Assembly (NCBI GenBank): GCA_025980505.1 | Contig: JAICXI010000013.1 | Span: 1-12,038, forward strand | Direction of reading: 5' to 3' | Source: a bacterium | GTDB taxonomy: Bacteria > Oederibacteriota > Muellerivitia > Muellerivitales > Muellerivitaceae | Length of the DNA stretch: 12,038 bases | Part shown: one piece after another, positions 6,182 to 12,038 of the stretch | How positions within the stretch are numbered: position 1 is the first letter of the stretch | Layout of the letters: every line of letters starts with the position of its first letter | Translations under genes and position numbers: made by a program | The notes under the pieces: model-generated | Databases searched by the model: none | What the model was told of the DNA's origin: nothing | Seen by the model: the letters and a program-made list of their open reading frames with translations, nothing else

Positions 6182-8233
6182 AAAAGCGGGATGGGACGGC
6201 CCCGCCTTCTTCCGCTTCAACGGTTTCAAAAGTTGGAGGACTTCAACGGATTCCTTCCGCCCTTTCAAGGGGACCTTGCCCTTGGACACATATTGAAAAT
6301 CCCCCGCCTCATCGATCAAGGACGAGGAGAAGCAAAAGGTGTTGGGCCCGACGTTGCGGGTATAGCTTTCGATGCGGGAAGCCACGTTGACGGTGTCCCC
6401 GATCAGGGTGTAGTCCAACCGTTCCTCGGTCCCGATGAAACCGATCGTACAAACGCCGCGGTGGGCCCCGATCCCGAGCGAAATGGGGGCATAACCCTTG
6501 GCCCCCAGGCGGGCATTGATGGCATACCGCGATTGCAAAATGGCGTATCCGGCCAGGATGGAATTGGCCCCTATTCCGTCGAAATAAATAAGGAGGCCGT
6601 CCCCGATGATTTTGTTGATCCGGCCGTGGTGCTTTTTAACGACCTCCTGGACCTCGTCAATGTAGGTGTTCAGGATGTCGGCCACTTCCTCGGGGGGGCA
6701 AGCCTCGCTGAAGGTGGTGAAACCCATGACGTCGACGAACATGACGTCCAGGGTCTCTTTTTGGATGGGCAGGAACTCGCCTCCGAAGTAACGCAGGCGC
6801 GGCACCACCTCCCCCGGCACGAATTTCTGGAAGGTCTTGCGCAACTGGCGCTCCTGTTCCTCCAGCGCCCGCGCCAGTTTTTCCGACTTCTTGACGGCCC
6901 CGTAGTTCTTGATGTTGGGTATGACCAAGCCGATAAAGGCAGCGATTTCCACCAGCAGGTCCTGGTCGTCGGCCACCAGGGGCCTGAACTGGTCCGTGTT
7001 TTCCACGGCCAAAACGCCGGCCGCCCGGCCGGAAGCCAGGATGGGCACGGCGATGAAGGCTTGGGTGCCCAGGAGCCGGAGGAACTTCTGGCTCCGGCGG
7101 CTCAACTGGCCCATTTTCCGGGGGGCGTCCCGGAGGAAGAGGGGTTCCTTGGTGTTCAAGACACGGATGAAAAACCCCCGGGTGTTGTTGGGGTCGATGT
7201 TGAACTCGGCCGTATCCACCAGTTCCCGTACTTCCCCTTCGAAACCCTCCGAAGTCACCGTTTTGAGGACGTTCCTCTCGGTATCGGCCAAGAGGATCAT
7301 CACACGGTCGTAATGCATGACATCCTTGACGGTTCTCCCCGCCTTGCGGCAAAGCTCCTCCAGGGATGGGGTTTGGAAGGTGTTGAAGAGGATTCTTTGC
7401 CGCAAAGTGTTTTCCTCATATCGGCGGTTGAAGATGCGCAACGATTCCTGCAGCGCATCGTCTTTTTCCCGGATCAAGTCCTGAAGCCGTCGGGCGGTCC
7501 TGCTTGAAAGGTAAAAATAAGCCATCCAACCCAGGTTCAGGCCGGCCAGCAGGGAAAGCCACGGCCGGCCTGTCCATAGGAAAAGGGCCGCAGCCCCGAA
7601 GACGCCCGCGGCGGCGGCGGCGGGCAGCTCCGGAATCCTCCTTCGGTCCTCCCAAGTGATGAAATATTCGCAAAAGGGATCGCCCCGGTGGAGGCATTTG
7701 GTTTCCTCGATGCGGGTCCGCCCGCAGCCGGAGAAAGGCGGGACGGCCGCCAGCGTCCCCTTCCGGTTTTGGCATTGATAGGATTTTTCGGCGCAACCCT
7801 CCACGGGGATGCTGCGCAGGACGGCGCTGGTGGAGGTCACCCGGAGGGGCTGCAGGATGGCGCCCCGGCTGTAGGAAAGGGAGTATTTGCCGATGTTCTT
7901 GAAAATCACCTGGGGGGAGATCAGCCCTTGGACCAGTCTTCCGATGATTCCCTTGGCGTAGGACGAAAAGGCGTAAAGGCCCACCTTGTAGGAAATTTCA
8001 CGGTCGCCCGTCATCTCCAGGACCTTTTCCTGGAACAAATCGGCCAGGTCCTGGCCGAACCAGTGGTCGTCCGAGTCCAGGAAAGTGACGTCGCGGCCGC
8101 AACGTTCGAAGAGTTGTTCGATCCTTTCCGCGGGCCACGCGCAGTTTTCCTTCAAGTAACCCACGTAAGTCTTGAGGATTTTGATGTTATAGAACCGGTT
8201 GGAGTAGGAGAGGTTGTCGCTAGGCGTGTTCAT
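6170..8233 (-). CDS. V4R-like/GAF-domain class III adenylate cyclase, membrane-anchored
   Basis: It is predicted to make cAMP from ATP. Domains in order for 687 aa: an N-terminal sensor of about 195 residues ending in EETKCLHRGDPFCEYF (176-191), the ExxCxxxGDxxC signature of V4R small-ligand domains, with C180 and C188; two membrane helices at about 203-242; a coiled region (244-285); a GAF domain (about 288-440); a second coiled linker (445-470); and the cyclase domain (about 490-670). The catalytic set is complete: metal-binding D501 and D545, adenine-specifying K541 and T609, and transition-state N616 and R620. The Lys/Thr pair indicates ATP and the bicarbonate-responsive IIIb subclass. 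ATG 8233 is chosen because GAAGGA (8242-8247) lies 8 bases upstream; ATG 8257 is in frame but less supported. It overlaps the preceding PilZ gene by 14 bases. The V4R call is moderate, the cyclase call strong. Confidence 0.93.
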   Translation of the reverse strand: MNTPSDNLSYSNRFYNIKILKTYVGYLKENCAWPAERIEQLFERCGRDVTFLDSDDHWFGQDLADLFQEKVLEMTGDREISYKVGLYAFSSYAKGIIGRLVQGLISPQVIFKNIGKYSLSYSRGAILQPLRVTSTSAVLRSIPVEGCAEKSYQCQNRKGTLAAVPPFSGCGRTRIEETKCLHRGDPFCEYFITWEDRRRIPELPAAAAAGVFGAAALFLWTGRPWLSLLAGLNLGWMAYFYLSSRTARRLQDLIREKDDALQESLRIFNRRYEENTLRQRILFNTFQTPSLEELCRKAGRTVKDVMHYDRVMILLADTERNVLKTVTSEGFEGEVRELVDTAEFNIDPNNTRGFFIRVLNTKEPLFLRDAPRKMGQLSRRSQKFLRLLGTQAFIAVPILASGRAAGVLAVENTDQFRPLVADDQDLLVEIAAFIGLVIPNIKNYGAVKKSEKLARALEEQERQLRKTFQKFVPGEVVPRLRYFGGEFLPIQKETLDVMFVDVMGFTTFSEACPPEEVADILNTYIDEVQEVVKKHHGRINKIIGDGLLIYFDGIGANSILAGYAILQSRYAINARLGAKGYAPISLGIGAHRGVCTIGFIGTEERLDYTLIGDTVNVASRIESYTRNVGPNTFCFSSSLIDEAGDFQYVSKGKVPLKGRKESVEVLQLLKPLKRKKAGPSHPAFSGK

Positions 8234-10358
8234 AACTGAGGTCCTTCGGCCGGGCATCCCCGGATCGTAGCCGCCTTAGGATCTCCTTGAGGTTGTCGAT
8301 ATTGGATTCGGCGGTTTTTTTGAAAAGCCCGCCGTAAGCGGCGTCAAAGAACCAATAACGGTATTTCCTGACCCGCTTGAACAAGTCGGGCAGGATTTGG
8401 CCCTCGCCCAGCAAAAGGACGGGGGAGGACATTTCGGTGGCCTTATAGGAAGCCAGGACGTGCCGGCTCAGGGCGTTGACCAGGCCGTTTTTCGGTTCGG
8501 GCCCCGATCGGGCGTAGTAAAACCGGAACGAATTCGTCAGTTCGGAAAGGTTGCAGCCCGGGGAGGCGTAGTTGCATACCGCGTAAACGGCATCCCCTTC
8601 CTCCTGCTGCCGAGCCACGAAAACCCGCCGCTTCCGGTAAAGTCCAAGCTTCGCGTATTCGGCCGACACCGCCAGGTTGGTCAAGCCCTCGGCCGTCAAG
8701 CCCTCGATACGGATGGTGAAATAATGACCCTCTTCCACGAGGAGGCGTTCCAGCCGGGACAAGTCGGCGGGTTGGGCTTCGTGGCACCGGATCCCGGACT
8801 TTTCCATCTTCGGTTCCGCCGGGCCCTCGTCGGCCGCGCCCGAGACGCAAAAATCCAGGTCCGCCACGTCACAGATCTCGGGATTGCCGACGACCCTCTG
8901 GGTTTCCCCGAAAAGCACCTCGGGATAGACGTTGCCCGGCCGGTAAAAACAAGTGACAAAGCTGGTGTCGACCTTGCGGTTGGCCGAAGGGTCCAGGAAA
9001 AAGTTGGCCATGGAAGAGAGGATGGCCCTGGAAGTGGCGGTTCCCGTGGAATGGTGGGTGGTCAGGTGCTGGACGAGCCAGGTGCGGTCGAAGAAGCGCA
9101 AGGCGGAAAGATGCCCCTTGATTTCCCGGTTTTCCTTGAAGATCACCTTTTTCATCAAGCCGCCGCCCGACTGCAGGAGCGTCAAATTGGTTTTCCGGAC
9201 GCTGGCGGCGTATTTCTGGAGCTGTTTGCGTTTCGCCGAGTAAATGAACCCGGACTCGAAGAAGAATTCCAGCAACTGGTCGAAGTCCTCCCTCTTGGCC
9301 TCGACCAGCCGGGAATCCACAAGCCCGTCCCTCAGGCGGTTGATGGTCTTGATCAGGTCGATGGAGACCCCCAGGAATTCGCCGGAAACGGTGAAGCCCC
9401 CGCCCGAAAAGGGGGAGCAATCGCTCACCTTCACGCAGGCCTTGAGGTTCAGGTTGTTGGGAGGGATGTGGATATAGAAATCGTTCAGGATTAATCCCGC
9501 CGCGAAGGGAATTTCAGGGTCGTCCACGCAAAAGGACAGGCCGGAAGAGGAAAGGTTTTGGATTTCCCCGGAAAATCCGTAACCCCTCAGGATGGAATGG
9601 TCCGCGTCCACGTAGGCGCGGGAAGGTTCCATCGGGATAAGTCCGCCGCCCTCGGCCCGTTCCCCGGAGGTCCACCGGGTCGAAGGGGAGGGAGGTTTCA
9701 TCCCGATCACGGCGAAATAGCCGTTCTTGATCTGTTCGCTCACGCGTTTCATGTCGGTCCTCTGGACGACCCCTTCGGTTTCCAGGATGATCTCGTTTTG
9801 GTGGAAAAGGGTCAGGGACGAAACCTTGTCCCCGGGCAGGGCCAACCCCTGGGAGCGGTCCAGGAACAACGACAGGGAAGTCTGGCTCAAGTCCGCCAGG
9901 TGCCGGGTTTCGAATGTGAAATCGCCCAGCGTGCTAAAAACCTTGATTTCGGCCTTCAAATAAGGCGAGTAGGTTTCCAGCGGGAACCGGGTTTTCACCC
10001 GTTGGTTTTGGAGGGCCCCGGTATGGGCCTTCTTGAAGAGAAAGTGCGTCCGCTTCGGGCGGTCCTTTTGTCCGGACGCCTCGGAGAAGGTGTCCACCAA
10101 CTGGGAAGTGAAGACGAAAGCCTGGTTCCGGTAACCCACGATGACCAGGAGGTCCCGCCCCTTCAGGTCCTCGTGCCGGATCTTTTGGGCGTTTTCCAAC
10201 CCCAGTTCCGCCGCGAAACAGTCCTCCAGGATTTCCTCCACGAAAAAGGAAGTCTTCCTTCCGGGGTCGTCCTTGGGCGCCACATAGACCGGTCGGTTGG
10301 AAAAAATGCAGTAATCCAAAACCCGGTCGGTGATCATGTGCTTTTCCGATTCGTTCAT
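8220..10358 (-). CDS. Large tandem PilZ-domain protein with a possible acetyltransferase-like C-terminal half
   Basis: This is a 712-residue soluble protein without evident membrane helices. The first PilZ-like module (about 115-220) has the c-di-GMP-binding RxxxR pair (R120, R124) and DLSQTS (156-161), close to the D/NxSxxG motif but with Ser in place of Gly. A second module (about 243-345) has a proper NLSSSG (268-273), though its arginine motif is degenerate. Residues 1-110 resemble the YcgR-type N-terminal extension in layout. The C-terminal half (about 355-700) has WLVQHLTTHH (427-436), SSMANFFLD and GNVYPEVLFGE segments. These suggest a GNAT-like acyltransferase fold, but I am not sure. 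The start is well supported by AAGGAGG (10364-10370) 5 bases upstream. Its ATG overlaps the methyltransferase stop (ATGA), and its own end overlaps the cyclase start. It is likely a c-di-GMP receptor in this signalling operon. Confidence 0.8.
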   Translation of the reverse strand: MNESEKHMITDRVLDYCIFSNRPVYVAPKDDPGRKTSFFVEEILEDCFAAELGLENAQKIRHEDLKGRDLLVIVGYRNQAFVFTSQLVDTFSEASGQKDRPKRTHFLFKKAHTGALQNQRVKTRFPLETYSPYLKAEIKVFSTLGDFTFETRHLADLSQTSLSLFLDRSQGLALPGDKVSSLTLFHQNEIILETEGVVQRTDMKRVSEQIKNGYFAVIGMKPPSPSTRWTSGERAEGGGLIPMEPSRAYVDADHSILRGYGFSGEIQNLSSSGLSFCVDDPEIPFAAGLILNDFYIHIPPNNLNLKACVKVSDCSPFSGGGFTVSGEFLGVSIDLIKTINRLRDGLVDSRLVEAKREDFDQLLEFFFESGFIYSAKRKQLQKYAASVRKTNLTLLQSGGGLMKKVIFKENREIKGHLSALRFFDRTWLVQHLTTHHSTGTATSRAILSSMANFFLDPSANRKVDTSFVTCFYRPGNVYPEVLFGETQRVVGNPEICDVADLDFCVSGAADEGPAEPKMEKSGIRCHEAQPADLSRLERLLVEEGHYFTIRIEGLTAEGLTNLAVSAEYAKLGLYRKRRVFVARQQEEGDAVYAVCNYASPGCNLSELTNSFRFYYARSGPEPKNGLVNALSRHVLASYKATEMSSPVLLLGEGQILPDLFKRVRKYRYWFFDAAYGGLFKKTAESNIDNLKEILRRLRSGDARPKDLSYEHA

Positions 10359-11182
10359 AGGGGCCTCCTTCCCTCCACGAGGATCAAGGGCGTGTAGCTG
10401 AAGCGGCCGGGGGACGTCAAGAACCTATGGACCTTCGCCTTGAAACCGTTCAAGTCGAGGCCCGGCCGGATCGAACCCTTCCGTTCCAGCTGGATCAATT
10501 GGTCGACCTTGGCCAGCCAGTTGAACTCATCGGCGTCGGACAGGGAGCCGTAAAAAAGATGGTGGGCTTGGAAATGGACCTTGATCTCCTCCAGGGACGC
10601 GCGGTGAAAAAAGGAATAAAGCTTCCGGCCGGCGTAGGGGTCGAAGAGCTTGTTTTGCCTCAAGGTTTCCATCAGCCGGGTCAATTCCGATTCCAAGCCG
10701 GCTTCCAGGGGATAGTGGGTCATGCAGTTGTAATCCAGGTCCCCCAACACCAGTTTGCCGCCAGGCTTGAGAAGCCGCAGCAGTTCATCGAAAACGGCCT
10801 GAGGCTCGGGAAGGTATTCGAAGACGAAGCGGCAAAAAACATAATCCGCACAGTTGGATTTCATGGGAATGTGGTTCAAGTCGCAGGGTAAATATTGGTA
10901 GTGGATACCGGGGCCGGCGGTCAGGCGATGCTTGGCGGTCCGGAGCCTCTCCAGGGAAAAATCCAGGAGCGAGATTCGGGGGTCCTCGAAATCCTTTCCT
11001 AGGATGTCCCCCATGACCCCGGCCACCTCCCCAATGCCGCAGCCTGCATCCACCACATGGGGGCTTGCCGGAACCGAACGGATCCCGGTGGCGATAAGCT
11101 GATCATGGATTTTGCCGCGATCGCTTTTGATCCGAAGCCTTTCGGCTTCGGTTTCCGACTCCATTAAATAAAAGGGCGGCAT
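10355..11182 (-). CDS. SAM-dependent class I methyltransferase
   Basis: The 275-residue protein has the class I Rossmann methyltransferase plan. Motif I is VVDAGCGIG (43-51), the second strand is ISLLDFSLERL (70-80) with acidic D74 for the ribose, then a DYVFCRFVFEYLPEP stretch (113-127) and KPGGKLVLGD (139-148). The substrate is unknown; small molecules, lipids or protein side chains are all possible, and the helical C-terminal 120 residues may form the substrate lid. The start at 11182 has no good Shine-Dalgarno; ATG 11164, six codons in, is an alternative with no better signal. It is the first gene of the - strand operon and its stop overlaps the PilZ gene's ATG by 4 bases. It lies downstream of the structured leader described separately. 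Confidence 0.88.
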   Translation of the reverse strand: MPPFYLMESETEAERLRIKSDRGKIHDQLIATGIRSVPASPHVVDAGCGIGEVAGVMGDILGKDFEDPRISLLDFSLERLRTAKHRLTAGPGIHYQYLPCDLNHIPMKSNCADYVFCRFVFEYLPEPQAVFDELLRLLKPGGKLVLGDLDYNCMTHYPLEAGLESELTRLMETLRQNKLFDPYAGRKLYSFFHRASLEEIKVHFQAHHLFYGSLSDADEFNWLAKVDQLIQLERKGSIRPGLDLNGFKAKVHRFLTSPGRFSYTPLILVEGRRPL

Positions 11183-11221
11183 GGCGGCACCCGTCTTTCA
11201 CCGGAAGGGACGATGGGTCCA

Positions 11222-11291
11222 CCGGCTCCCGGGAATGAGAGCACCTCCTTTTCTTTCAAGGAGGGGACCCTTCCGTTCATTCCCGGGCCGG
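11222..11291 (-). repeat. Nested inverted repeat in the leader of the methyltransferase-PilZ-cyclase operon
   Basis: CCCGGGAATGA (11228-11238) pairs perfectly with TCATTCCCGGG (11277-11287), with outer CCGG arms (11222-11225 and 11288-11291; two-base bulge). Inside, CCTCCTT (11244-11250) pairs with AAGGAGG (11258-11264) around a seven-base loop. On the - strand the inner stem reads AAGGAGGTG, a full Shine-Dalgarno sequence held in a helix. Neither side has a T-run, so it is not a terminator. Its distance to the first start codon (about 40 bases from the near end) makes an RNA leader element plausible; a DNA-binding site is another possibility. Confidence 0.6.
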
Positions 11292-11574
11292 TTGGAGGAG
11301 TTGCGGGAATCCATGTCGAAGGCGGATTTTTCAAAAGCCCCCGGATGGAATCCGACTCAAGCGATGGCGCCTATTGTTTTTCACCGGTCCGCCGCGGTTT
11401 TTCCGAATTCACGCGGTTGGGCCGGTGAGGAAAAGAAATTCATTTGGTCAGGTTTTCCACTGTACTTTGAGAAAGGGGCTGGAAAAATGATCCTCAGCAG
11501 GTTTCTGGTTTAACCCTCCCGCCGGTTTAAAATGAGACAAAAAATAAACAAAGGTTCAATGGATGAATTGATTG

Positions 11575-11584
11575 AAAACGTTTT
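11575..11584. repeat. AAAACGTTTT palindrome
   Basis: This perfect 10-base palindrome in an AT-rich patch is flanked by ATTGAAAA and ATTGAAAAA direct copies (11571 and 11585). It could be an operator near the candidate - strand promoter, but short AT-rich palindromes occur by chance. Confidence 0.3.
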
Positions 11585-11610
11585 ATTGAAAAATAGTCCG
11601 AAAAATTCAA
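11582..11610 (-). promoter_or_regulatory. Possible sigma-70-like promoter for the signalling operon
   Basis: Reading the - strand, TTGAAT (11610-11605) and AATAAA (11587-11582) are separated by 17 bases, each matching 4 of 6 consensus positions. It would give a leader of close to 400 bases that includes the nested hairpin. The region is AT-rich, so chance matches are likely and the call is weak. Confidence 0.22.
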
Positions 11611-11648
11611 GGTGAAAAGGGTTTCTGGAGAGGGGAGCGCCGAAAGAA

Positions 11649-12017
11649 TTAAATGATGTCGTTGACGATGCCCGGCAGTCCAATCCGGGCGAGCTCGGAT
11701 TTGACCCGGTAATATTCCTGGGCCGCAGGGGAAGGGGCGCCGCCCGGAACCGGTTCCTGGCTGTTCATGACGATCCGGGCTTGTTCGGCCATGCCGGAGA
11801 GGAGGGCCAGTTTTCGCTCGAAATCCTGTATCCGTTGCTGGGTCTGGATGACGCTTTGTGGCAAGGCGGAGGATTGAGAGGCGGGTTTTCCAGAAAGCGA
11901 AAGTTGGTCGATCAAATTCAAAAAAGCCGAAGACGCAGGATAGGGCAAAGCCGGACGATTCGCGGTACCGGACGGAACCGGAGCGGATAGGGTAGGAGCG
12001 CTGGAAACCGGTGTCAT
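11649..12017 (-). CDS. Small hypothetical protein with Pro/Ser/Ala-rich N-terminus
   Basis: This is a 122-residue protein I do not recognise. Residues 1-50 are rich in Pro, Ser and Ala and look disordered. Residues about 51-85 form a likely amphipathic helix (VIQTQQRIQDFERKLALLSGMAEQARIV), and a short second helix follows at 98-112 after a Pro/Gly linker. There is no signal peptide and no membrane segment. The start is supported by GAGGG 7 bases upstream. The pattern of a disordered N-terminus with a coiled helix fits a small structural, secretion-associated or chaperone-like protein, but nothing in the sequence decides this. A gap of 466 bases separates it from the methyltransferase, so it may or may not share a transcript with that operon. 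Confidence 0.6.
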   Translation of the reverse strand: MTPVSSAPTLSAPVPSGTANRPALPYPASSAFLNLIDQLSLSGKPASQSSALPQSVIQTQQRIQDFERKLALLSGMAEQARIVMNSQEPVPGGAPSPAAQEYYRVKSELARIGLPGIVNDII

Positions 12018-12038
12018 GGGTTTTCCCTCAAATGAAGG

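Larger units (their letters stand above)
11183..11648. other. Intergenic region upstream of the signalling operon
   Basis: This 466-base gap lies between two - strand genes. Plus-strand open frames here (11181-11513 and 11213-11428) have no Shine-Dalgarno and no recognisable protein, and I regard them as spurious. The left part is GC-rich and contains a nested inverted repeat (11222-11291). The right part, about 11520-11620, is strongly AT-rich with a palindrome AAAACGTTTT (11575-11584) and a possible promoter. I see no tRNA, riboswitch class or mobile element. Confidence 0.7.

Noticed and set aside
6191..7507. Plus-strand open frame of 438 codons opposite the cyclase
   Set aside because: It is antisense to a cyclase with a complete catalytic set, and its residues are typical of a high-GC shadow frame.
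8397..9494. Plus-strand open frame of 365 codons opposite the PilZ gene
   Set aside because: It has no ribosome-binding site or protein-family features, while the - strand gene has a strong start and clear PilZ motifs.
11181..11513. Plus-strand open frames in the intergenic region (also 11213-11428)
   Set aside because: They lack Shine-Dalgarno sequences, show no domain-like pattern, and run through the inverted repeat.

Overview
The window is GC-rich and fully gene-packed except for one stretch of about 470 bases near its right end. The gene content points to an aerobic or microaerobic Gram-negative bacterium: it has an aa3-type haem-copper oxidase operon, a heptosyltransferase-family (GT9) glycosyltransferase of the kind that builds lipopolysaccharide, and PilZ and cAMP signalling proteins. 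I cannot name the phylum from the sequence. The mix of a split-subunit-III oxidase with V4R/GAF cyclases and PilZ fusions would fit a deltaproteobacterial-type or candidate-phylum genome.

Region 1 (1-5248, + strand) is a terminal oxidase operon that enters from the left. It holds the end of subunit II (CuA domain), subunit I, a first short subunit III, a three-helix subunit IV-like protein, a second short subunit III, a tiny CPxC membrane protein, and a GT9 glycosyltransferase joined to it by an ATGA stop/start overlap. The order II-I-III-IV-III resembles the alternative oxidase set with two subunit III genes known as CoxMNOP. Subunit I keeps all haem and CuB ligands and the D-channel acids. 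It appears to lack the K-channel lysine and the aspartate of the Mg/Mn site.

Region 2 (5324-6181, + strand) is an uncharacterised eight-helix membrane protein with a TTG start behind a strong Shine-Dalgarno. Its 3' end overlaps that of the next, convergent operon by 12 bases.

Region 3 (11182 down to 6170, - strand) is a tight three-gene signalling operon. A SAM-dependent methyltransferase overlaps a large tandem-PilZ protein by 4 bases (ATGA), which overlaps a V4R-membrane-GAF-class III adenylate cyclase by 14 bases. The overlaps imply co-translation. The plausible theme is a link between c-di-GMP (PilZ), cAMP (cyclase) and an unknown small ligand (V4R/GAF); the output is unknown.

Region 4 (11183-11648) is the gap upstream of that operon. 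It carries a striking nested inverted repeat (11222-11291) that hides a perfect Shine-Dalgarno-like sequence on the - strand, and an AT-rich patch with a possible - strand promoter. The right edge (11649-12017, - strand) is a small unrecognised protein with a Pro/Ser/Ala-rich N-terminus.
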